Positions 51,626-59,668 of a stretch of DNA of 64,000 bases are shown here, piece by piece. Made by a program: the position numbers and the translations under genes. Source of the stretch: Citrobacter amalonaticus Y19. GTDB taxonomy: Bacteria; Pseudomonadota; Gammaproteobacteria; Enterobacterales; Enterobacteriaceae. Within the stretch, counting starts at the first letter, position 1. Every line of letters begins with the position of its first letter. The notes beneath the pieces are model-generated. The model ran no database searches. It was not told the origin of the DNA and worked only from the letters and a program-made list of their open reading frames with translations. The stretch is taken from assembly GCF_000981805.1 (NCBI RefSeq), contig NZ_CP011132.1:1984001-2048000 (forward strand), written 5' to 3'.

Positions 51626-52891
51626 GTGGCAAATGCAAATAAGCTCACGATATTTATCGTGATTTTCATGCTGGCAGGTATTGTGTCAGGTGCGGTTATT
51701 CACTCGTATACCTCCGAAAGCGTTATTGCCGCCTGGTCGGATAACATCACCCTTCTCACCGACATCTTCTTACGTCTGATTAAAATGGTTATCGCCCCGC
51801 TGGTGTTCAGCACCCTGACCGTGGGCATTATGCGTCTTGGCGAGACGTCCACCATCGGGCGTGTGGGCGGCAAAGCGATGATCTGGTTCATTAGCTCCTC
51901 CATCCTCTCCATTCTGGTGGGGTTGTTTATTGTTACCCTGGAACAACCCGGCAGCGGACTCAATCTGGCTATCCCGAAAGAAGCGGTGGATACCGGCCTC
52001 GCCGTCGGCGGGATGAGCCTGAAAGGCTTCCTGTCGCATACCATTCCCACCAGCATTGCCGGCGCGATGGCCAATAACGAAATTTTGCAGATCGTGGTGT
52101 TCTCGATGTTCTTCGGGATTGGCGGCGCGTCGCTGGGCGAAAAATTCAATGCCCCACTGGTAGCCGCGCTGGACGTGGTTTCCCACATTATGCTGAAAGT
52201 GACCGGCTACGTAATGTACGTTGCGCCGCTGGCGATTTTTGCCGCCATCTCCTCGGTGATTGCCACCGAAGGGTTAGGCATTTTGCTCAATTATGCCTCG
52301 TTCATTGGCGGCTATTACGTTGCTATTCTGATGACCTGTCTGGTATTGCTGGCGGTGGGGTATCTGGTACTGAAAAAAGAGGTGTTTCAGCTGGTCAGTA
52401 TGCTCAAGGATCCGGTACTGGTGGCTTTTACCACCAGCAGTTCTGAAGCGGCCTATCCGAAAACGCTGGAACAACTGACTCAGTTTGGCTGCTCGCGCAA
52501 CATCGTCTCTTTCGTGCTGCCCATTGGCTACTCCTTCAACCTGGTCGGTTCAATGGTCTACTGCTCTTTTGCCTCAATGTTTATCGCCCAGGCCTACAAT
52601 ATCCACCTGTCGTTTGCCGAGATTAGCGTCCTGATGCTCACGCTGATGCTGGCGTCAAAAGGGATTGCCGGCGTTCCGCGCTCTGCGCTGGTCGTGCTGG
52701 CGGCAACCATTCCGAGCTTCAACATTCCGGTCGCCGGGATTTTATTGCTGATGGGCATCGACCATTTTCTCGACATGGGTCGTTCCGCGATTAACGTGTT
52801 AGGCAACGGCATTGCCACGGCGATGCTGGCACAAAATGAAGGTTTGCTGGAAGAGCGTAAAGAAGAAGCATCGCAGCAGGTCGAAGCATAA
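51626..52891 (+). CDS. Dicarboxylate/amino acid:cation symporter (DAACS family)
   Basis: A 421-residue secondary transporter of the GltP/DctA/GltPh family. It has about eight membrane helices with the two re-entrant hairpins: the serine-rich HP1 motif VAFTTSSSEAAYPKTLEQL (near residues 268-286) and the helix 7/HP2 motifs with MVYCSFASMF and SKGIAGVPRSALVVL. Family substrates are glutamate, aspartate, serine or C4-dicarboxylates; the specificity cannot be assigned. Translation starts at GTG 51626 after GAGGGAT. It lies alone on the plus strand between cheW and the archaic pilus operon, and is absent from this position in E. coli. Confidence 0.9.
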   Translation: MANANKLTIFIVIFMLAGIVSGAVIHSYTSESVIAAWSDNITLLTDIFLRLIKMVIAPLVFSTLTVGIMRLGETSTIGRVGGKAMIWFISSSILSILVGLFIVTLEQPGSGLNLAIPKEAVDTGLAVGGMSLKGFLSHTIPTSIAGAMANNEILQIVVFSMFFGIGGASLGEKFNAPLVAALDVVSHIMLKVTGYVMYVAPLAIFAAISSVIATEGLGILLNYASFIGGYYVAILMTCLVLLAVGYLVLKKEVFQLVSMLKDPVLVAFTTSSSEAAYPKTLEQLTQFGCSRNIVSFVLPIGYSFNLVGSMVYCSFASMFIAQAYNIHLSFAEISVLMLTLMLASKGIAGVPRSALVVLAATIPSFNIPVAGILLLMGIDHFLDMGRSAINVLGNGIATAMLAQNEGLLEERKEEASQQVEA

Positions 52892-52904
52892 CGGAGGCGG
52901 TAAT

Positions 52905-52990
52905 TGCCGGATGGCGGTGTAAACACCTTATCCGGCCTACAACACATTCAAATTCAAACTGTAGGCCGGATAAGCATAGCGCCATCCGGC
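52905..52990. repeat. BIME: two opposed REP sequences
   Basis: GCCGGATGGCGGTG..CCTTATCCGGCCTAC and the inverse GTAGGCCGGATAAGC..GCGCCATCCGGC are separated by a short spacer. They fill the gap between the convergent symporter and cheW genes. Confidence 0.92.
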
Positions 52991-52997
52991 GGTCAGT

Positions 52998-53501
52998 TTA
53001 TGCAACGTGAGAAGCGGCCATATCCAACAGCGCCATTTCGTCACTGTTCAACAGTTTCTCAATGTTCACCAGGATCAGCATCCGGTCGCCCAGCGCGCCA
53101 AGTCCGGTCAGATATTCTGTTGACAGCGTCACGGCAAATTCCGGTGCCGGGCGGATTTGCTCCGCGGTCAGCGACAGCACATCAGACACGCCATCCACCA
53201 CGATCCCCACCACGCGCTGTCCCAGATTAAGCACAATCACCACGGTGTTCTCGTTGTAGTCGACATCGCCCTGGCAGAACTTCACGCGCAGATCGACAAT
53301 CGGCACAATCACACCACGCAGGTTCGTTACCCCTTTGATAAAGGAAGGCGTGTTGGCAATGCGCGTCACCTGATCGTAACCACGGATCTCCTGCACTTTC
53401 AGGATGTCGATGCCGTACTCTTCCTCTCCCAGCGTAAACACCAGGAATTCCTGACCTGACGGCTCGCCGGCCAGTTTGCTTACATTAGTCATACCGGTCA
53501 T
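52998..53501 (-). CDS. cheW: Chemotaxis coupling protein CheW
   Basis: Links receptors to CheA in the signalling array. The 167 residues equal E. coli CheW; the double SH3-like fold has EYGIDILKVQEIRGYDQVTRI, the receptor-contact NLRGVIVPIVDLR and GVSDVLSL. It is the last gene of motAB-cheAW. In E. coli tar would come next; here a BIME, a symporter gene and a pilus operon intervene. Confidence 0.98.
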   Translation of the reverse strand: MTGMTNVSKLAGEPSGQEFLVFTLGEEEYGIDILKVQEIRGYDQVTRIANTPSFIKGVTNLRGVIVPIVDLRVKFCQGDVDYNENTVVIVLNLGQRVVGIVVDGVSDVLSLTAEQIRPAPEFAVTLSTEYLTGLGALGDRMLILVNIEKLLNSDEMALLDMAASHVA

Positions 53502-53522
53502 ATTTTACCCTTTCTTACTCAA

Positions 53523-55544
53523 TCAGGCGGCGGTGATCGCCATACGTTGTTCGCGATTTAAACCCTGCAGGGCGGAGACATCCACAATCAGTGCGACGCT
53601 GCCATCGCCCAGAATCGTGGCGGCTGAGATACCCGGCACTTTGCGATAATTGCTCTCCAGGTTTTTTACCACTACCTGGTGCTGACCAATCAACTGATCG
53701 ACCAGCAGGGCGTAACGGCGACCGCCGCTTTGCAGGATCACCACAATGCCCTGGGTGGCCTCGGTTTTCGCCCCTTCCACTTCAAAGACTTTCCACAGCT
53801 CGACCAGCGGCAGATATTCGCCGCGCACTTCCAGCACGCGCTCGCCCCCGGCCAACGGGTGCAGATCATCATCGCGCGGCTGCAGGGATTCCATCACCGC
53901 ATTCAGCGGCAGAATAAAGACTTCGCCGGCGACGCGCACGGACATGCCGTCGAGGATCGCCAGCGTCAGCGGCAGCAAAATACGGATGGTGGTGCCGGTT
54001 CCCTGTTTCGACTGGATTTCAACGTGGCCGCCCATCTCCTGGATGTTACGTTTCACCACGTCCATGCCCACGCCGCGTCCGGAAACGTCAGTCACCTGCT
54101 CGGCGGTCGAGAAGCCTGGTGCAAAAATCAGCATCCCCACTTCGTCGTCGGTCATGTTTTCATTGACCGCCATTCCCTGGGAAATGGCCTTCGCCAGAAT
54201 GCGTTCGCGGTTCAGTCCGGCCCCGTCATCGGTCACTTCGATGCAGATATTGCCGCCCTGATGCTCCGCCGACAAAGTCAGATTGCCCACCACATTCTTA
54301 CCGGATTCCATGCGTTTTTCCGGCAGTTCGATACCGTGGTCAAGGCTGTTACGCACCAGGTGAGTTAACGGATCGATGATCCGTTCAATCAGACTCTTGT
54401 CGAGTTCTGTGGAGCTGCCGACCAGCGTCAGTTCGACCTGCTTGCCGAGTTTACCCGCCAGATCGCGCACCAGACGCGGGAAGCGGCTGAACACATACTC
54501 CATCGGCATCATACGAATCGACATCACCGATTCCTGCAGATCGCGGGCGTTACGTTGTAACTGACCCATGCTGGTGATGAGATCGCCGTGATTCACCGGG
54601 TCGAGTTCATTCGAACGCTGTGCCAGCATTGACTGGGTGATCACCAGTTCGCCGACCAGGTTGATAAGCTGGTCGACCTTCTCCACCGCCACACGAATGC
54701 TGGTGGATTCACTGACGCGCGCCGGTTTTTCCCGCTCCGCGCGCCCGGTTTGCCCGTCACCCGCCACCGCGCTCACCGCAGGAACCGCGGCGACAGGTTG
54801 TTCGACGGCAGCCAGGTCAGCCACTTCCGCCTGCGCCACAGGCGCCGTTTCTGTCGCCACTTTCTCAAAGGCAATCTGATCGGCTTCAATCACAAAGCAC
54901 AGCACGGCAATGATGTCGTCCTCTGCAATGTCGCCGTCAAGCGTTGCCGCAAGGCTGTCTGCGCCTTTGACCACATCAGATAAGGTGGTCAGATTACCCA
55001 GTTCTTCTTCCAGCAGGGCCACTTCAGTGTCCTTCAGACGTGAGAGGACAATGCGCAACTTCTCTTCCTGGGCTGTAACAACCTCTTCGGGCGTCGTGTT
55101 GTCAACCACGCTCAGTCGGGCATTCGCCACCACCGTTGGCGCGGTTTCGCCTTTCGCTTCCAGCGCTAACTGGCGTAATGCCGTGCAGATGTATTCGAAG
55201 CTGGCGGCGTCCGGCTCTTCCGAACTTTTATAGGCATCGAGCTGTTCCTGCATAATATCTTTCGTTTCCAAAAACAGGTTGATAATGGCGGTATTGAGCT
55301 GCATCTCACCGCGACGCGCCTCATCCAGCAGGTTCTCCATCAGATGGGTGGTTTCCTGCAAGACGGTAAAGCCGAACGTGCCAGCTCCCCCTTTGATGGA
55401 GTGCGCTGCACGAAATATGGCATTCAGTTGCTCGGAATCCGGCGCTTCGGGCACCAGATCGAGCAGATGTTGCTCCATGTCAGCCAACAACTCGTCAGCT
55501 TCATCAAAAAAGGTCTGATAAAAATCGCTTATATCCATGCTCAC
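53523..55544 (-). CDS. cheA: Chemotaxis histidine kinase CheA
   Basis: Autophosphorylating kinase that feeds CheY and CheB. Domains in order: P1 with phospho-His48 in FRAAHSIKGGAGTFG, P2 (about 160-230), P3 dimerisation, P4 ATPase with HLVRNSLDHGIE (N box), VTDDGAGLN and FSTAEQVTDVSGRGVGMDVV (G boxes), and P5, which is CheW-like. It starts at GTG 55544, as in E. coli. The product is 673 residues against about 654 in E. coli; the extra length and most divergence fall in the linkers around P2 (about residues 135-270). Confidence 0.97.
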   Translation of the reverse strand: MSMDISDFYQTFFDEADELLADMEQHLLDLVPEAPDSEQLNAIFRAAHSIKGGAGTFGFTVLQETTHLMENLLDEARRGEMQLNTAIINLFLETKDIMQEQLDAYKSSEEPDAASFEYICTALRQLALEAKGETAPTVVANARLSVVDNTTPEEVVTAQEEKLRIVLSRLKDTEVALLEEELGNLTTLSDVVKGADSLAATLDGDIAEDDIIAVLCFVIEADQIAFEKVATETAPVAQAEVADLAAVEQPVAAVPAVSAVAGDGQTGRAEREKPARVSESTSIRVAVEKVDQLINLVGELVITQSMLAQRSNELDPVNHGDLITSMGQLQRNARDLQESVMSIRMMPMEYVFSRFPRLVRDLAGKLGKQVELTLVGSSTELDKSLIERIIDPLTHLVRNSLDHGIELPEKRMESGKNVVGNLTLSAEHQGGNICIEVTDDGAGLNRERILAKAISQGMAVNENMTDDEVGMLIFAPGFSTAEQVTDVSGRGVGMDVVKRNIQEMGGHVEIQSKQGTGTTIRILLPLTLAILDGMSVRVAGEVFILPLNAVMESLQPRDDDLHPLAGGERVLEVRGEYLPLVELWKVFEVEGAKTEATQGIVVILQSGGRRYALLVDQLIGQHQVVVKNLESNYRKVPGISAATILGDGSVALIVDVSALQGLNREQRMAITAA

Positions 55545-55548
55545 GCTA

Positions 55549-56478
55549 TCACCTCGGATTGGCTGGTGGCGATGTGGGAACGCTTACCTGCGGACTGGCC
55601 TCAGGCTGTTGTAATACACTTACCGGCTCGTTCTGGCTTTCAGCGTTTTCATGCAAAATGGCCTGCTCGGACTGTTTGTTCAGCACCAACAGACTGATTC
55701 GGCGGTTGATGGCGTCATCCGGACCGCGATCGCTCATACGCATCGTGGCGGCCATGCCCACCACCCGTAATACTTTTCCGTCATCCAGACCGCCCTGCAC
55801 CAGCTCGCGCCGCGACGCATTGGCGCGATCGGCTGAAAGTTCCCAGTTGCTGTAGCCCTTTTCACCGCTCGCGTAAGGGAAATCGTCGGTATGTCCGGAC
55901 AGGCTGATACGGTTCGGAATGCCATTGAGTACTGGCGCGATCGCCCGCAGGATGTCGCGCATGTAAGGCTCAACCTCGGCGCTGCCGGTCTTAAACATCG
56001 GGCGATTCTGGCTGTCAATAATCTGAATACGAAGCCCTTCCTGCACCAGATCAATCTTCAGGTGCGGACGCAGCGCCCGCAGCTTAGGATCCGATTCGAT
56101 GAGCTGATCGAGGTCGCCGCGCAGTTTGCTCAGGCGATTTTGTTCCATACGTTTTTTCAGTTCATCGATGTCTGGCTGCTTGTTCACTTCGCCCTGTTGC
56201 TGGGTAAAGTCATCGCCACCGCCGGGAATCGCACTCTGACTGTTGGAAATTCGATTCCCTCCCGTCACCGCCGTCGCCAGCGGAGTACGGAAGTATTCGG
56301 CAATCTGAATCAGTTCTTTAGGGCTGGAGATGGAAATGAGCCACATCACCAGAAAAAAGGCCATCATGGCGGTCATAAAGTCAGCGTAAGCAATCTTCCA
56401 CGATCCGTGTGCGCCGCCGCCATGTCCCTTATGTTTGCGTCGTTTAACGACGACGATAGGATGAGACCGATTCTTCAT
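55549..56478 (-). CDS. motB: Flagellar stator protein MotB
   Basis: Stator subunit anchored to peptidoglycan that forms the proton path with MotA. The 309 residues have one membrane span with the essential proton-carrying Asp in AYADFMTAMMAFF (D33 here; D32 in E. coli, because of one extra Gly in the N-terminal tail), a plug segment, and an OmpA-like peptidoglycan-binding domain (ISLSGHTDDFPY..NWELSADRANASRREL). It overlaps motA by four bases. Confidence 0.98.
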   Translation of the reverse strand: MKNRSHPIVVVKRRKHKGHGGGAHGSWKIAYADFMTAMMAFFLVMWLISISSPKELIQIAEYFRTPLATAVTGGNRISNSQSAIPGGGDDFTQQQGEVNKQPDIDELKKRMEQNRLSKLRGDLDQLIESDPKLRALRPHLKIDLVQEGLRIQIIDSQNRPMFKTGSAEVEPYMRDILRAIAPVLNGIPNRISLSGHTDDFPYASGEKGYSNWELSADRANASRRELVQGGLDDGKVLRVVGMAATMRMSDRGPDDAINRRISLLVLNKQSEQAILHENAESQNEPVSVLQQPEASPQVSVPTSPPANPR

Positions 56479-57368
56479 GCGCCCTCAGTCGTCGTCTGCT
56501 GCTGCTGGTTCGGGTTTTTCACTGCACGAACATGCTCTTCCAGTTCAAGGAACGACGGGCGCTCGCTGGAATACAGTGTTTTACGCCCAAACTCGACGGC
56601 GATCGGCGGGGCGTAGCCGTTCAGATTCGACAGTAACGTGATCTTCACGCACTGCATCATTTTGCTGGTTTCCGCACTCTTCTGACGCAGGACGCTGGCG
56701 AGCGGTGAAATAAAGCCGTAGGCCAGCAGAATACCGAGGAAGGTACCGACCATCGCGTGGGCTATCAGTGAACCCAGCTCTGCCGCGGGGCGATCGGCTG
56801 ACGCGAGCGCATGTACGACCCCCATCACCGCGGCAACAATACCAAACGCCGGCAGCGAATCCCCCATCAGTGCCAGGCTGTTGGCTGGCACTTCTGATTC
56901 GCTTTCGTGCGTTTCAATCTCTTCGTCCATCAGCGCTTCGATCTCGAAGGTATTCATGTTGCCGCTGATGATCAGGCGCAGGTAATCGACGATGAACTCC
57001 AGCATCACCGAGTCGGCAAGGATTCGTGGATAGCTGGCAAAAATTTCGCTCTCTTTCGGGTTCTCGATATCGCGTTCAAGCGAGAACATCCCCTGCTGGC
57101 GGGACTTAGCCATCAGACGATAGAGCAGCGCCAGCAGATCCATATACATCGCTTTGGTGTATTTCGAACGGCGAAACAGTAACGGCAGCGCTTTCAGCGT
57201 CCCCTTGATGGCTTTACCGTTGTTGCCCACGATAAATGCCCCTATTCCCGCGCCGCCGATGATGACAAATTCAGCCGGTTGATAGAGTGCCCCCAGGTTT
57301 CCGCCGGTCATCACGTAACCACCGAAAACTGTACCAATAACCACCAGGTAACCTAATAAGATAAGCAC
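56475..57368 (-). CDS. motA: Flagellar stator protein MotA
   Basis: Four-span stator subunit that couples proton flow to torque on FliG. The 297 residues include spans at the N-terminus (LILLGYLVVIGTVFGGYVM) and near 170-220 (AFGIVAAVMGVVHAL; GTFLGILLAYGFISPLA), and a large cytoplasmic loop with the conserved charged residues (Arg90/Glu98 region SKYTKAMYMDLLALLYRLM nearby). It is the first protein gene of the mocha operon, downstream of the sigma-28 promoter inside flhC. Confidence 0.98.
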   Translation of the reverse strand: MLILLGYLVVIGTVFGGYVMTGGNLGALYQPAEFVIIGGAGIGAFIVGNNGKAIKGTLKALPLLFRRSKYTKAMYMDLLALLYRLMAKSRQQGMFSLERDIENPKESEIFASYPRILADSVMLEFIVDYLRLIISGNMNTFEIEALMDEEIETHESESEVPANSLALMGDSLPAFGIVAAVMGVVHALASADRPAAELGSLIAHAMVGTFLGILLAYGFISPLASVLRQKSAETSKMMQCVKITLLSNLNGYAPPIAVEFGRKTLYSSERPSFLELEEHVRAVKNPNQQQQTTTEGA

Positions 57369-57433
57369 GACATCATCCTTCCGCTGTTGACTATGACAGG
57401 ACGTACAGTCGGGGCGTTAACACGTTGGCGAGG

Positions 57434-57468
57434 CAAAAAAAAGCAGCGGTAATTGCTTACCGCTGCTG
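57434..57468 (-). terminator. Terminator between flhC and motA
   Basis: On the minus strand AGCAGCGGTAA pairs perfectly with TTACCGCTGCT around a four-base loop and is followed by a run of T residues. It ends flhDC transcripts and would form the 3' end of the MotR sRNA; read-through feeds motA. Confidence 0.93.
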
Positions 57469-57531
57469 GAGTGTTCCGTCCACACCGTATCGGTTAAACA
57501 GCCTGTTCGATCTGTTCATCCAGCAGTTGTG
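57434..57531 (-). ncRNA. motR: Small RNA MotR (sigma-28 dependent, motA leader)
   Basis: In E. coli MotR is an sRNA of about 95 nt made from the sigma-28 promoter before motA that tunes flagellar synthesis with Hfq. Here the matching promoter lies inside flhC (57537-57563) and the strong terminator at 57434-57468 lies about 95 nt downstream of the predicted start. The start is inferred from promoter spacing, and identity rests on position and size. Confidence 0.7.
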
Positions 57532-58072
57532 GAATAATATCGGCAGCATCCTGGGAAAGTTTACGTCTTTTTACCGCACGGGAAGGCGGCTGGCATAAAC
57601 TGCAGGCAAAACTACCCGCCGGTTGGTGAGCATGGGTAATAAAATTACCGCCACAGCAGTTGCAGCTCGATAACTGAAGCAGTCCGCTTTCGACAAAACG
57701 CACCAGCGTCCACGCGCGAGTCAACGCCAGCAGTGGCCCCTGTTCACCCTGCGGACACTGCTCAAGGTACAGCCGATACGCCTTAATCACCGCATCAACG
57801 CCACTGCACAGACCCGTTTTTAGCAAGAACTGCCAGGCATTACAGAACATGGAAGCATGAATGTTTTGCTCCCAGGTCATAAACCAGTCAGTGGAAAACG
57901 GCAGCATACCTTTCGGCGGCGGGCTACCACGAAGTTCTTTGTAGAGCTTGATGAGGCGACCGCGGCTTAACTGCGTTTCGCTTTCCAGCATTTGCAAACG
58001 GGCACCCAGTGTGATCAATTCCATTGCTAACTGGATATCACGAGCTTCCTGAACAATGCTTTTTTCACTCAT
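57494..58072 (-). CDS. flhC: Flagellar master regulator subunit FlhC
   Basis: DNA-binding half of the FlhD4C2 activator of class II flagellar genes. From ATG 58072 (MSEKSIVQEARD) it is 192 residues, the E. coli length; an adjacent ATG at 58075 overlaps the flhD stop. The zinc site is formed by Cys in SSCNCCGG and SFACSLCQ. The 3' end carries the sigma-28 promoter for the motA operon. Confidence 0.98.
   Translation of the reverse strand: MSEKSIVQEARDIQLAMELITLGARLQMLESETQLSRGRLIKLYKELRGSPPPKGMLPFSTDWFMTWEQNIHASMFCNAWQFLLKTGLCSGVDAVIKAYRLYLEQCPQGEQGPLLALTRAWTLVRFVESGLLQLSSCNCCGGNFITHAHQPAGSFACSLCQPPSRAVKRRKLSQDAADIIPQLLDEQIEQAV
57537..57563 (-). promoter_or_regulatory. Sigma-28 (FliA) promoter inside flhC for motR-motAB-cheAW
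   Basis: On the minus strand TAAA (57563-57560), 15 bases, then GCCGATAT (57544-57537) is a near-consensus FliA promoter within the last 25 codons of flhC. Confidence 0.88.
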
Positions 58073-58074
58073 CA

Positions 58075-58425
58075 TCAGGCCCTTTTCTTACGCGCGGTTT
58101 CATCAGCCTGATTGACATCACTTAACAGACGAGTGGACAGCATGATACCGGTGTGAATTTGCTGGAGATCGTCTACTCTGGAATCCTGAGTCAGACGCGT
58201 AATGGTTTGATGACTGTCGAAACGGAAATGACACACAAGCTGATTCGTTTCTGCCAGTTTTACCATCTGCGGAAGGGTCAGCGCCCCCAGTGAGACCGCC
58301 ATTTCCTCATTGATCCCGAGGCGAAACATGGCGGACGCTTTGTCCTGAACGATTAGACGCTGTGCAAGGAGTAAATATGACAAGTTAATGTCATAAATGT
58401 GTTTCAGCAACTCGGATGTATGCAT
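58075..58425 (-). CDS. flhD: Flagellar master regulator subunit FlhD
   Basis: Partner subunit of the FlhD4C2 activator that also contacts YdiV-type regulators. From ATG 58425 (MHTSELLKHIYDINLSYLLL) it is 116 residues, as in E. coli; an ATG three codons earlier gives the alternative 119-residue form. The longer open frame up to 58527 reads into the leader and is not conserved. The mRNA leader upstream is long, with a CRP site further up. Confidence 0.97.
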   Translation of the reverse strand: MHTSELLKHIYDINLSYLLLAQRLIVQDKASAMFRLGINEEMAVSLGALTLPQMVKLAETNQLVCHFRFDSHQTITRLTQDSRVDDLQQIHTGIMLSTRLLSDVNQADETARKKRA

Positions 58426-59108
58426 TATTCCCATCCAGAATAACCAACTTTTATTTTTATGCGGTAAAACCGCACCCCGTGATGTCGCCGGGAATTCCCG
58501 GTAAAAAAAAGCAAATAGGTCAAACACATACCGTTACTCAGGCGCAAAAAATATGGACACACGCGTCACGCTGGGCCCTTGCCAGGTTGTAACGCGAGCA
58601 CATGATTTCTTACAAATGCCTAAGATTTTTCCTAATTCGACGCAACTGTACTCGTGACACCCGAGACATACAACAAAGCCACGCTGCGAATTTAGAAAAT
58701 ATGTGACGCACATCACATAAATTAACTTAATCGTTAACATAAATCCATCAGTTGAGCTTTTATTTTGCGGGTAAATTAACCAGTGAAACGCCACTTTATC
58801 CTCGCGGGTATTAAATCAAACGCCTGACACGGCGGAGGACATTAGGTTACTGACGTGAAAGTTACTTAATGGAAATAATTGAAATGAATCAATTTCATTT
58901 CGAACCGAAATTAGTTTTTATCCTTTTCAAACAACGCGTTAATTGTTACTCATTTTTCATCAACCAACTGTACTTATCATTGCATTGCAATTAATCACCA
59001 ATGTGAATTTGTAAAACCGAATATTGATTAACTCAGTGATTTAATTTAAGTCAACCGATTTGGTTAACACTTTTGGTTATTCCTTAGATCCACTTATAAG
59101 GAATATTA
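58426..59108. other. flhDC leader and flhDC-uspC divergent control region
   Basis: About 680 bases upstream of flhD. It contains the flhDC leader, a CRP site at 58702-58717, AT-rich sequence from 58860 to 59100, and an inverted repeat ATTCCTTA / TAAGGAAT (59079-59104) close to uspC. Such a long regulatory region is usual for flhDC, which integrates many signals. No protein gene is supported; the 86-codon frame at 58534-58794 crosses the promoter and CRP site. Confidence 0.65.
58702..58717. promoter_or_regulatory. CRP site of flhDC
   Basis: TGTGACGCACATCACA has both perfect CRP half sites (TGTGA-N6-TCACA). It lies about 280 bases upstream of flhD, fitting the known activation of flhDC by cAMP-CRP before a leader of about 200 nt. 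Confidence 0.9.
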
Positions 59109-59210
59109 ATGAATAATTATGATAGTCTTCACATTATTGTCATATTGAAGCATTGCAGTTGTAAGCGAATCGGAGTAATGCTGAAGAACCACCTCATATT
59201 CTTGCAATAA
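59109..59210 (+). CDS. Candidate 33-codon leader ORF before uspC
   Basis: ATG 59109 is preceded by AAGGA with six bases spacing, and the TAA at 59208-59210 abuts the uspC ribosome site GGAG, an arrangement that would couple it to uspC. The peptide begins MNNYDSLHIIVILKHCSCKR and is hydrophobic and basic. I do not recognise it. It may be a leader peptide or chance. Confidence 0.35.
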   Translation: MNNYDSLHIIVILKHCSCKRIGVMLKNHLIFLQ

Positions 59211-59220
59211 GGAGCGAGTT

Positions 59221-59649
59221 ATGAGCTACACACACATTCTTGTTGCCGTGGCGGTGACTCCGGAAAGCCAACAACTCCTGGCAAAAGCCGTCTCCATTGC
59301 CCGTCCCGTTAACGCCCGGATAAGCCTTATCACCCTCGCCTCCGACCCTGAGTTATACAACCAATTTGCCGCCCCTATGCTGGAAGATTTACGCGCGGTG
59401 ATGCATGAAGAAACGAATGATTTTCTTGAAAAACTGGGGAAAGAAGCAGGTTACCCGATCGCACAGACCTTCATTACCTATGGCGAATTAAGCGAGCATA
59501 TTCTGGACGTCTGCCGCAAGCACGATGTGGACTTGGTCATCTGCGGTAACCACAACCACAGCTTCTTTTCGCGAGCGTCCTGCTCGGCGAAAAGTGTGGT
59601 GAGTTCAAGCCAGGTTGACGTTCTGCTGGTCCCGCTTGAAGGGGATTAA
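59221..59649 (+). CDS. uspC: Universal stress protein C
   Basis: Cytosolic stress protein of the UspA superfamily. In E. coli it is linked to motility, UV and salt stress (as a scaffold for KdpDE signalling). The 142 residues equal E. coli UspC; the alpha/beta Rossmann-like fold starts HILVAVAVTPESQQLL and ends with the CGNHNHSFFSRASCSAKSVV segment. It converges on otsA with only about 20 bases between the stops. Confidence 0.96.
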   Translation: MSYTHILVAVAVTPESQQLLAKAVSIARPVNARISLITLASDPELYNQFAAPMLEDLRAVMHEETNDFLEKLGKEAGYPIAQTFITYGELSEHILDVCRKHDVDLVICGNHNHSFFSRASCSAKSVVSSSQVDVLLVPLEGD

Positions 59650-59668
59650 TGCCCCCTTAAGAGGTCGC

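Noticed and set aside
58534..58794. 86-codon frame upstream of flhD
   Set aside because: It crosses the flhDC promoter region and the CRP site and has no recognisable product.
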